5,664 bases of DNA from Caldifarciminota bacterium (GCA_016935295.1 JAFGRF010000245.1:1-5664); one strand, 5' to 3'. Positions 1 through 5,637 are shown, numbered from the stretch's first letter. Made by a program: numbers and translations. The notes: generated by a model from the sequence alone, not told the origin.

Positions 1-648
1 AAGTGGTTTGGGCACTCGGCGTTCCTGCTGACCGCGTCGGGCGGCACGCGGGTCATCACTGACCCGTACTTATCGGGCAGCTACAACGGCGACATCGCGT
101 ACGGCCCGATTCGCGAGACGGCGGACGCGGTTACGGTCAGCCACCATCATCAGGACCACGACGGCGTATCCGGGCTTCCCGGCAAGCCGAAAGTGATTGA
201 GGGCAAGGGCAGCCACAAAACCGGCTCGGTCAGCATAGTCGGAGTCGAGACCTACCATGATGAAGACCAGGGCGCACGGCGCGGCCGGAACACAGTGTTC
301 GTGTTCGAGGATGCGGGTCTGAGGGTCTGTCACTGCGGCGACCTCGGGCACGTCTTGACTCCGCAGCAGGTCGCGGCGATCGGCCGGGTTGACGTGCTGC
401 TGGTGCCGGTCGGCGGCACTTTCACACTGGACGCAGCCGGGGCACGCAAAATCGCGGCCCAGCTTGCGGCCAGGGTCATCATCCCGATGCACTACAAGAC
501 CGACAAGCTGGGTTTCGCCATCGACGGAGTCGACGGATTCACGCGCGGGCAGGCGAGTGTGAAGCGAGTCGGTCAGTCGGAGGTGGACATCACGGCCGGC
601 ACGCTACCCGCCGCCACGGAGGCCTGGGTATTGGAGCATGCGCTCTAG
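1..648 (+). CDS. MBL-fold metal-dependent hydrolase (Lactamase_B_3 / UlaG-like type), 5' partial
   Basis: Frame 1 is open from the first base to a TAG at 646-648, giving 215 visible residues. The first visible residues (KWFGHSAFLL) match the usual N-terminal strand of this family, so only a few residues are probably missing. The metal-binding landmarks are in order: HHHQDH at residues 48-53 (the HxHxDH motif), His86 in TYHDED, HCGDLGH at 111-117 with the metal-bridging Asp114, and the terminal His163 in PMHYKT. The segment PVGGTFTLDA before the last histidine is typical of the small stand-alone hydrolases of this superfamily rather than of true beta-lactamases or glyoxalases. It should be a cytoplasmic, two-metal hydrolase; no signal peptide can be judged because the start is missing. 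The substrate cannot be told from sequence. It precedes the fumarase genes by 54 nt, and no functional link is evident. Fold is near certain; function is unknown. Confidence 0.9.
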   Translation, partial: KWFGHSAFLLTASGGTRVITDPYLSGSYNGDIAYGPIRETADAVTVSHHHQDHDGVSGLPGKPKVIEGKGSHKTGSVSIVGVETYHDEDQGARRGRNTVFVFEDAGLRVCHCGDLGHVLTPQQVAAIGRVDVLLVPVGGTFTLDAAGARKIAAQLAARVIIPMHYKTDKLGFAIDGVDGFTRGQASVKRVGQSEVDITAGTLPAATEAWVLEHAL

Positions 649-655
649 GAATTTC

Positions 656-697
656 AGACTGCAGATTGACGATTGCAGATTGATCGAGAATCGAGGC
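656..697 (+). repeat. Degenerate heptanucleotide array (AGAnnnn-type, copy 1)
   Basis: The gap between the hydrolase and fumarase genes reads in 7-bp steps from 656. The units are agactgc, agattga, cgattgc and agattga, then two more diverged units (tcgagaa, tcgaggc) that run up to the fumarase start. The first four are clear; the last two are recognisable only by phase and by resemblance to each other. The last unit contains the GAGG that serves as the ribosome binding site of the fumarase alpha gene. Similar arrays lie at 2119-2160 and 5543-5630. No function is known to me. Tandem heptanucleotide (STRR) repeats described in cyanobacteria are an analogy only. Confidence 0.6.
693..696 (+). promoter_or_regulatory. 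Ribosome binding site for fumarase alpha subunit
   Basis: GAGG sits 6 nt before the ATG at 703. This supports 703 over an in-frame TTG at 673, which would add ten residues encoded by the repeat array and has no comparable site upstream. Confidence 0.6.
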
Positions 698-702
698 GAC
701 CT

Positions 703-1545
703 ATGAAAGAGATCCAGTTCGATGCGATCAGGGACGCGGTTGCGAAGCTCTGCATTGACGCCAATTGCCTGCTCGGCGACGACGTGGTGCAGGCTTTCGA
801 GGACGGCCTGAAGATAGAAGAGTCACCGGCGGGCAAGGACATCCTGAACCAGCTCCTCGAGAACGAGCAGATTGCCCGCAAGGAGATGATGCCCATCTGC
901 CAGGATACCGGGTGGGCCGTGGTCTGGGTGAAGTTGGGCTCGGGCGTCAGGGTGCAGGGCGGCGAGCTCTACGATGCCATCCAGCAGGGCGTTGCCAGGG
1001 GCTACACGGACGGCTACCTGCGCAAGTCGATCGTCAAAGACCCGCTCCGGCGCGTAAATACGAAGGACAACACGCCCGCAATCATCTACACCGACATCGG
1101 GCCCGGCGACGGGCTCGAGATCATCGTGCAGCCCAAGGGCGGCGGGAGCGAGAACATGTCCGAGGTCAAGATGCTCTCGGCCGCGGACGGCGCCGAGGGA
1201 ATCAAGAGGTTCGTGGTCGACCGGGTCGCACGTTCCAAGGCGAATCCGTGCCCGCCGGTCATCGTCGGCGTCGGCATCGGCGGCACCTTCGAGAAGTGTG
1301 CGATGCTGGCCAAGCACTCGCTGCTGCGCGAGATCGGGTCGGTCCACCCAGACCCGTTCTACGCCGACATGGAGAAGGAGCTGCTCGAGCGCGTCAACAA
1401 GCTCGGCATCGGGCCCCAGGGGCTGGGCGGGCGCGTGACCGCGCTTGCCGTCTTCGTCGAGGCGTTTCCGTGCCATATCGCGACCATGCCCTGCGCCGTG
1501 AACATCAATTGCCACGCGGCGCGGCACAAGTCTGTAACCCTTTAG
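703..1545 (+). CDS. Fumarate hydratase class I (Fe-S), alpha subunit
   Basis: The predicted product is 280 residues, the usual size for the N-terminal half of two-subunit class I fumarase. The enzyme reversibly hydrates fumarate to L-malate with an oxygen-sensitive [4Fe-4S] cluster and acts in the cytoplasm. The three cluster cysteines can be placed by comparison with E. coli FumA: Cys66 in PICQDTG, Cys183 in NPCPPVIVGVGIGGT, and Cys270 in NCHAARH. The glycine-rich PKGGGSENMSE at 144-154 is also characteristic of the family. The ATG at 703 was chosen because it has a GAGG site and because the protein then begins directly with the family's first helix. The TAG stop overlaps the AGGAGG of the beta subunit gene, so the two are translationally linked. 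The related L-tartrate dehydratase alpha subunit (TtdA) is the main alternative; the fumarate reductase-like genes downstream favour fumarase. Confidence 0.93.
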   Translation: MKEIQFDAIRDAVAKLCIDANCLLGDDVVQAFEDGLKIEESPAGKDILNQLLENEQIARKEMMPICQDTGWAVVWVKLGSGVRVQGGELYDAIQQGVARGYTDGYLRKSIVKDPLRRVNTKDNTPAIIYTDIGPGDGLEIIVQPKGGGSENMSEVKMLSAADGAEGIKRFVVDRVARSKANPCPPVIVGVGIGGTFEKCAMLAKHSLLREIGSVHPDPFYADMEKELLERVNKLGIGPQGLGGRVTALAVFVEAFPCHIATMPCAVNINCHAARHKSVTL

Positions 1546-1549
1546 GAGG
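1544..1549 (+). promoter_or_regulatory. Ribosome binding site of fumarase beta subunit, overlapping the alpha stop
   Basis: AGGAGG shares its first two bases with the TAG stop (1543-1545) of the alpha subunit and lies 5 nt before the ATG at 1555. This is a near-perfect Shine-Dalgarno sequence, suited to equal output of the two subunits. Confidence 0.75.
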
Positions 1550-1554
1550 CGAGC

Positions 1555-2106
1555 ATGGCAAAGAAGATTACCGCTCCGCTCACGCCCGAGACAGTGAAGG
1601 ACCTGCGGGCCGGGGACTCGGTGCTGATATCCGGGACCATCTACACCGGCCGGGACCTTGCCCACAAGCGCCTGACCGACTCGCTCAAGGCCGGCGAGAA
1701 ATTGCCGTTCGACCTGGCCGGCGCAGTCATTTACTACGTCGGGCCGTCGCCGGCCAAGCCGGGCCAGGTCATCGGCTCGGCCGGTCCCACGACTTCGTAC
1801 CGGATGGACGCATATTCGCCGCTCCTGATGGAGAAGGGCCTGCGCGGGATGATCGGCAAAGGCAACCGGACTCCGGTTGTGCTCGACGCAATGAAGAAGT
1901 ACGGCGCGGTCTACTTCGCCGCGGTCGGCGGCGCGGCGGCGCTCATTGCCAAGACGATCAAGAAGGCGAAGGTTATCGCCTACGACGACCTCGGACCGGA
2001 AGCAGTGCGCGAGCTTGAGGTCGAGGACTTCCCGGCCATTGTGATCAATGACATGTACGGCGGTGACCTGTACGAGCAGGGAGTCGCGCAGTACAAGAAG
2101 GACTAG
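1555..2106 (+). CDS. Fumarate hydratase class I (Fe-S), beta subunit
   Basis: This 183-residue protein matches the C-terminal half of single-chain class I fumarases such as E. coli FumA. Visible family signatures are SGTIYTGRDLAHKR (26-39), GSAGPTTSYRMD (74-85) and GKGNR (101-105), which correspond to SGTIIVGRDIAH, GSLGPTTAGRMD and AKGNR in FumA. These segments contribute substrate-binding and catalytic residues to the shared active site with the alpha subunit. The C-terminal part, with VGGAAALIA and the sequence ELEVEDFPAIVINDMYGGDLY, is also family-typical. The start is fixed by AGGAGG at 1544-1549. The next gene begins 3 nt after the TAG stop, and that gene's probable ribosome binding site (GAAGGA, 2097-2102) lies inside this gene's last codons, so coupled translation is likely. 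L-tartrate dehydratase beta (TtdB) is the closest alternative. Confidence 0.93.
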   Translation: MAKKITAPLTPETVKDLRAGDSVLISGTIYTGRDLAHKRLTDSLKAGEKLPFDLAGAVIYYVGPSPAKPGQVIGSAGPTTSYRMDAYSPLLMEKGLRGMIGKGNRTPVVLDAMKKYGAVYFAAVGGAAALIAKTIKKAKVIAYDDLGPEAVRELEVEDFPAIVINDMYGGDLYEQGVAQYKKD

Positions 2107-2109
2107 CAC

Positions 2110-2865
2110 ATGGCGGAGCGAAGTCAGAAGTCAGAAGCCAGAAGTAAGAAGGCAGAAGTCACGGACACGAAGAAACCTGATTCCTCGTCGCTGATTACTA
2201 TCTACTTCATGGGTCAGGCGTACCAGGTGCCCAAGGACCTGACCATCATGAAGGCGATGGAGTACGCAGGGTTCCGGTTCATCCGCGGGTGCGGGTGCCG
2301 GGGCGGGTTCTGCGGCGCTTGCGGCACGGTCTTTCGCACCAAGGATTCCTACAAGCTCAAGGTCGGACTTGCCTGCCAGACCGTAGTTGAAGACGGCATG
2401 TACCTGACCCAGATTCCCTTCTATCCGGCCAACAAGAAGGACTACGATATCGCCAAGGAACCGGCCAACACCCAGGTGCTGGTCCGGTTCTATCCGGAGG
2501 TCATGCGCTGCATCGCCTGCAACTCCTGCACCAAGATCTGCCCGCAGGACATCGATGTGATGGGCTACATCAATGCCGCCATCCGCGGCGACATCGCCAA
2601 GGTTGCCGATATGTCGTTCGATTGCATCATGTGCGGCCTGTGCGCGTCCCGCTGTCCGGCCGAAATCGTCCACTACAACGTCGGCCTTCTGGCGCGGCGG
2701 CTGTACGGGGCCAAGGTGGCGCCGAAGTCACCGCATCTGGCCGAGCGGATGAAGGAGATCAAGGCGGGCAAGTTCGAGCCCGGGCTGGACAAGCTCTGCA
2801 AGATGGACGAGAAAGAACTCTCCGTGCTCTTCTACGACCCGAAGACTCGCGACGTTGAGCCGTAA
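2110..2865 (+). CDS. Fumarate reductase/succinate dehydrogenase-type iron-sulfur subunit (2Fe-2S plus two 4Fe-4S)
   Basis: The protein has 251 residues. Residues 1-27 are a hydrophilic tail, of which about 4-17 are encoded by a heptad DNA repeat. Residues 28-103 form a 2Fe-2S ferredoxin domain with Cys63-x4-Cys68-x2-Cys71 and Cys89; Cys61 is an extra cysteine. A dicluster domain follows with Cys134, 137, 140 and 144 (CIACNSCTKICP) and Cys172, 175, 178 and 182 (CIMCGLCASRCP). This order is that of FrdB/SdhB, which carry electrons to or from the flavoprotein. The second motif has a cysteine where E. coli FrdB has Val207, so a [4Fe-4S] rather than [3Fe-4S] cluster is expected. No CCG domain (as in thiol:fumarate reductase TfrB) and no membrane segment is visible. 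The ATG at 2110 has GAAGGA 7 nt upstream, and no ATG, GTG or TTG lies between the repeat and the first domain. The partner flavoprotein follows after 9 nt. Confidence 0.85.
   Translation: MAERSQKSEARSKKAEVTDTKKPDSSSLITIYFMGQAYQVPKDLTIMKAMEYAGFRFIRGCGCRGGFCGACGTVFRTKDSYKLKVGLACQTVVEDGMYLTQIPFYPANKKDYDIAKEPANTQVLVRFYPEVMRCIACNSCTKICPQDIDVMGYINAAIRGDIAKVADMSFDCIMCGLCASRCPAEIVHYNVGLLARRLYGAKVAPKSPHLAERMKEIKAGKFEPGLDKLCKMDEKELSVLFYDPKTRDVEP
2119..2160 (+). repeat. Heptanucleotide array (AGAAGnn, copy 2) inside a coding region
   Basis: Six 7-bp units run without interruption: cgaagtc, agaagtc, agaagcc, agaagta, agaaggc and agaagtc. This is the cleanest copy in the window. It lies within codons 4-17 of the iron-sulfur subunit and is translated as a Ser/Lys/Glu/Arg-rich stretch. 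Its total of 42 bp is a multiple of three, so the downstream frame is kept. It shares its first seven bases with the left array at 5543. Confidence 0.85.
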
Positions 2866-2870
2866 GGAGG
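2864..2870 (+). promoter_or_regulatory. Ribosome binding site of the flavoprotein gene, deciding between two adjacent ATGs
   Basis: AAGGAGG overlaps the TAA stop (2863-2865) of the iron-sulfur subunit. Two in-frame ATGs follow at 2872 and 2875. The first is only 1 nt from the site, while the second is 4 nt away and is closer to normal spacing. Confidence 0.65.
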
Positions 2871-2874
2871 AATG

Positions 2875-4515
2875 ATGTACCCGCAAAGCATGCAGGAATC
2901 CATCAAGCGGCTCGACGCGACGCGCGACGCCCGTATCAAACAGGGGAAGATCCCGCTGCTCGGGCCCGAGCCGAAGAAGGAACTGCTCCACGGGTTCCAC
3001 CCGGATTACATCCAGAGCTCGATGCGGGCGCTTTCTGTCGGCCCGAACAAGGGTGACCAGACGCCGCACGAGATTGCCGACGTGCTCGAAGCATGGCCGC
3101 TGGCCGATGCGTCCCGCTTTGACCCGGCCCACCCGAAGTTCGACGTTGACGTGCTGGTCATCGGGGCGGGCGGGGCCGGCGTGTCAGCGGCACTTGTCGC
3201 TGCCGAGCACGGCGCCAAGGTGCTCACCGTCACCAAGCTCCGGATCGGCGACGCCAACACGATGATGGCGCAGGGCGGCATCCAGGCCGCGGACAAGGCG
3301 AACGACTCGCCTGAGCGGCACTACCTCGACGTGCTGGGTGGCGGACACTTCAAGAACGTACCGGAGCTGGCGCGGGCACTCGTCAGCGACGCGCCCGGCG
3401 TCATCGAGTGGCTGGAAGAACTCGGCGTGATGTTTGACAAGGAAGCCGACGGGACGATGATGACCATCCACGGCGGCGGCACGTCGCGCAAGCGGATGCA
3501 CGCGGCGCGCGACTACACCGGCGCGGAGATCATGCGTACCCTCCGCGACGAGTTCCGGAACCGGCAATTGGAGCTGGTCGAGTATTGCGTCGCGGTCGAA
3601 CTCCTCACCGATGAGAAGGGTGCCTGCACCGGTGCGGCGTTCGTTAATCTCGAAACCCAGGAGCATTTCACCATACGGGCGAAGACGACAATCATTGCCA
3701 CCGGTGGCTGCGGCCGGCTGCACGTTCAGGGGTTTCCCTGCACCAATCACTACGGCGCGACTGCCGACGGGCTGGTGCTTGCCTACCGGGCCGGCGCGAA
3801 GCTCGGGTTCATCGATACTATTCAGTACCACCCGACCGGCGCGGCCTACCCGGAGCAGATATTCGGCCTGCTCATCACCGAGAAGGTCCGGGGCGTGGGC
3901 GCGCACCTCGTCAATGCCGAGGGCAACAGGTTCATCTACGAACTCGAGAGTCGCGACGTGACGGCCTCGGCCATCATCCGCGAGTGCAAGGGCAGGAATC
4001 TCGGCGTGACGACTCCGACCGGCCGCTTCGGTGTCTGGCTCGACACCCCGCTCATTGAGGTGCTCAAAGGTCCGGGCGCGGTGAAGAAGAACCTGCCCGC
4101 GATGTACCACCAGTACGAGCGGTTCGGGATCTACATGGACAAAGAACCGATCCTGACCTACCCGACTCAGCACTACCAGAACGGCGGCATCATCATCAAG
4201 GACTCGGGGGAAACCGGCGTCAAGAACCTGTACGCGGCGGGCGAGGTGGCGGGCGGCATCCACGGCCGGAACCGGCTGATGGGCAACTCCCTGCTCGACA
4301 TCCTGGTATTCGGCAAGCGTGCCGGGTCCGCCGCCGCCGAGGCTGCGAAGTTGGTCACGCTCGACGGCAGTGGGTTCAAGCACGTCACCGCCTTCGAGTC
4401 GGAGCTCAAGGCCGCCTCGGTCCCGACCGAGCGCCGCTCGCCGATGCTCCTGCCCGAGTACCGGCGGGACGAGTTCAAGACTCCGCTTCCGTTCGCTGCC
4501 CTCGGCTGCGAGTGA
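2875..4515 (+). CDS. FAD-dependent fumarate reductase/succinate dehydrogenase-type flavoprotein subunit
   Basis: The product is 546 residues from the ATG at 2875 (547 from 2872). The FAD-binding Rossmann motif GAGGAG is at 97-102, unusually far from the N-terminus, after about 90 residues with no recognised domain. Further family marks are AQGGI (132-136), HGGGTSRKRMHAARDYTG (199-216) and HGRNRLMGNSLLDILVFG (463-480). By comparison with E. coli FrdA, the dicarboxylate-site residues are present: His319 (HPTG), Thr335-Glu336, Arg360 (SRD), His433 (QHY) and Arg467 (NRL). The histidine that normally carries covalent FAD is Asn128, so FAD is probably non-covalent. The region after residue 484 is only about 60 residues long, shorter than the SdhA/FrdA helical and capping end. 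The adjacent iron-sulfur gene argues against L-aspartate oxidase (NadB), the closest alternative. The expected role is reduction of fumarate to succinate in the cytoplasm; the reverse direction cannot be excluded. Confidence 0.85.
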   Translation: MYPQSMQESIKRLDATRDARIKQGKIPLLGPEPKKELLHGFHPDYIQSSMRALSVGPNKGDQTPHEIADVLEAWPLADASRFDPAHPKFDVDVLVIGAGGAGVSAALVAAEHGAKVLTVTKLRIGDANTMMAQGGIQAADKANDSPERHYLDVLGGGHFKNVPELARALVSDAPGVIEWLEELGVMFDKEADGTMMTIHGGGTSRKRMHAARDYTGAEIMRTLRDEFRNRQLELVEYCVAVELLTDEKGACTGAAFVNLETQEHFTIRAKTTIIATGGCGRLHVQGFPCTNHYGATADGLVLAYRAGAKLGFIDTIQYHPTGAAYPEQIFGLLITEKVRGVGAHLVNAEGNRFIYELESRDVTASAIIRECKGRNLGVTTPTGRFGVWLDTPLIEVLKGPGAVKKNLPAMYHQYERFGIYMDKEPILTYPTQHYQNGGIIIKDSGETGVKNLYAAGEVAGGIHGRNRLMGNSLLDILVFGKRAGSAAAEAAKLVTLDGSGFKHVTAFESELKAASVPTERRSPMLLPEYRRDEFKTPLPFAALGCE

Positions 4516-5534
4516 CATCCGCGACGACCTCGCCGCCCGAGTGGGCGAGCGCGGGCCCCGCGATTGAGGTCGCGGACCTTACCCGCCGGTTCAAGCTGTT
4601 TACGGCGGTCGACGGCATATCCTTTACCGTCAGAACCGGCGAGGTATTCGGATTCCTAGGTCCCAACGGTGCCGGCAAGACGACGACGGTGCGGATGCTC
4701 TGCACTCTCATTCGCCCGAGCGGCGGCAGCGCCAACGTGGCAGGGCACGACATTTCCCACCGGCAAACGGACGTCCGGCGTTCCATCGGCATCATCTTCC
4801 AGGACCCCTCGCTCGACGACCGGTTGACAGCGCGCGAGAACCTCCGGTTCCATGCCATGATCTACAAAGTGCCAGGCAGCGAGGTGAAGGCGCGCATCGC
4901 TGACGCGCTCGAGTGGATGGATCTCACCGACCGGGCCAATGACCTGGTGCGCAACTTCTCCGGCGGGATGAAACGCCGTCTGGAGATCGCGCGCGGCCTG
5001 CTCCACTCGCCGCGCGTGCTGTTCCTCGACGAGCCGACCCTCGGCCTCGACCCGCAGACCCGCTCGCGTATCTGGGAGCGTCTGCTCCGGCTCCGCCGGG
5101 AGCGGGGTACCACGCTTTTCCTCACCACCCACTACATGGACGAGGCCGAGAACTGCGACCGCATAGCCATCATCGACAACGGCCGAATCATCGCCCTCGA
5201 CACCCCGGCCAGGCTCAAAGCCCAGGTGCGGGGGGACTGCATCCACCTCGAGACCGCGGACGACGCTGCGGCTGAGGCCGAGGTGAAGCAGCGGTACGGC
5301 GTCGAGGTCCTGCGGGACGCGACCGGGCTGCACTTCGAGGTTGAGAACGGAGCCGCGTTCGTGCCCGGCTTGGTGCGCGAGCTTCCGGTGCCGGTGCGCA
5401 CTGTCAGCGTGCGGCCGCCGACTCTGGAGGACGTGTTCCTGAAACTCACCGGTCGAGAGATCCGCGACGACGAGGCGAGCGGGCACGACAAACTCAAGAA
5501 CCGGCTCAGGCGAATGGGGAGAGCGTGGAGATAG
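4512..5534 (+). CDS. ABC transporter ATP-binding protein, DrrA/NatA (ABC-2 export) type
   Basis: The predicted protein is 340 residues, typical of daunorubicin-resistance-type ATPases that energise a separate ABC-2 membrane permease. All nucleotide-binding motifs are intact: Walker A GPNGAGKTT (50-58), Q-loop Gln97 in IIFQDPSLDDRLT, signature FSGGMKRRLEIA (149-160), Walker B VLFLDEP (169-175), the D-loop at 178-180 and the switch His207 in TTHYMDEAE. The C-terminal part ends in PTLEDVFLKLTGRE (about 303-316), the mark of the DrrA C-terminal domain, followed by a basic tail of about 25 residues. The substrate (drug, lipid, sugar polymer or ion) is not predictable. The only plausible start is GTG at 4512, which overlaps the flavoprotein TGA by 4 nt (GTGA) and lacks a clear Shine-Dalgarno site, so it probably depends on coupled re-initiation. 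It adds 17 residues before the conserved AIEVADLTRRF. The expected permease is not complete in the window. Confidence 0.93.
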   Translation: MTSATTSPPEWASAGPAIEVADLTRRFKLFTAVDGISFTVRTGEVFGFLGPNGAGKTTTVRMLCTLIRPSGGSANVAGHDISHRQTDVRRSIGIIFQDPSLDDRLTARENLRFHAMIYKVPGSEVKARIADALEWMDLTDRANDLVRNFSGGMKRRLEIARGLLHSPRVLFLDEPTLGLDPQTRSRIWERLLRLRRERGTTLFLTTHYMDEAENCDRIAIIDNGRIIALDTPARLKAQVRGDCIHLETADDAAAEAEVKQRYGVEVLRDATGLHFEVENGAAFVPGLVRELPVPVRTVSVRPPTLEDVFLKLTGREIRDDEASGHDKLKNRLRRMGRAWR

Positions 5535-5542
5535 GAACCGGG

Positions 5543-5630
5543 CGAAGTCAGAAGCTAGATGCTAGAACACAGAGCGCAGAACGACGGGTCACTCTAGCTT
5601 CTGCAATCTCGCTTCTAGCTTCTAGCTTCG
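5543..5630. repeat. 88-nt imperfect palindrome made of two opposed heptanucleotide arrays
   Basis: The left half (5543-5584) reads as six 7-bp units on the + strand, starting cgaagtc, agaagct, agatgct. The right half (5589-5630) reads as six units on the - strand, starting from 5630 with cgaagct, agaagct, agaagcg. Four bases (cggg, 5585-5588) separate them. By hand alignment the halves agree at 29 of 42 positions, and the outer 24 bases (5543-5566 against 5607-5630) at 20 of 24. The transcript could fold into a long imperfect hairpin. No run of T follows, so it is not a standard intrinsic terminator. It lies between the ABC ATPase gene and the likely next gene. Confidence 0.8.
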
Positions 5631-5637
5631 TTTGAGT

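Noticed and set aside
666..694. TTGACG resembling a -35 promoter element before the fumarase gene
   Set aside because: It falls inside the repeat array and no good -10 hexamer lies 16-18 nt downstream, so a promoter cannot be supported.
673..702. Upstream TTG start that would add ten residues to fumarase alpha
   Set aside because: The added residues come from the repeat array and are not family-like; the ATG at 703 has a GAGG site at proper spacing.
765..2018. 417-codon + strand frame spanning both fumarase genes in another frame
   Set aside because: It is Arg/Gly/Ala-rich translation of third-position GC in the real genes and crosses their boundary.
823..2109. 428-codon open frame on the - strand opposite the fumarase genes
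   Set aside because: It lies antisense to two clearly homologous genes, has no family-like motifs and an Arg/Asp/Val/Leu-rich composition typical of GC-rich shadow frames.
2110..2865. Thiol:fumarate reductase TfrB or HdrB-like subunit
   Set aside because: The CCG domains that define those proteins are not visible; no Cys-Cys pair occurs in the sequence.
2875..4515. L-aspartate oxidase (NadB) as the identity of the flavoprotein
   Set aside because: NadB shares the active-site residues and non-covalent FAD, but works without an iron-sulfur partner, and no nadA/nadC neighbours are present; the FrdB-like gene directly upstream favours a fumarate reductase-type role.
3184..4518. 444-codon open frame on the - strand opposite the flavoprotein
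   Set aside because: It is a shadow of the conserved flavoprotein gene in GC-rich DNA, with low-complexity Arg/Val/Ala/Asp composition and no recognisable domain.
4656..5486. 276-codon open frame on the - strand opposite the ABC ATPase
   Set aside because: It is antisense to intact Walker A, signature and Walker B motifs and shows no domain of its own.
5525..5635. Short open frame (GTG start, 36 codons) crossing the whole palindromic repeat
   Set aside because: It overlaps the ABC gene end, lacks a ribosome binding site and is only translation of repeat units; chance is the simplest explanation.
5543..5637. Intrinsic transcription terminator after the ABC ATPase gene
   Set aside because: The inverted repeat is long and imperfect and is not followed by a T tract, so it is listed as a repeat only.
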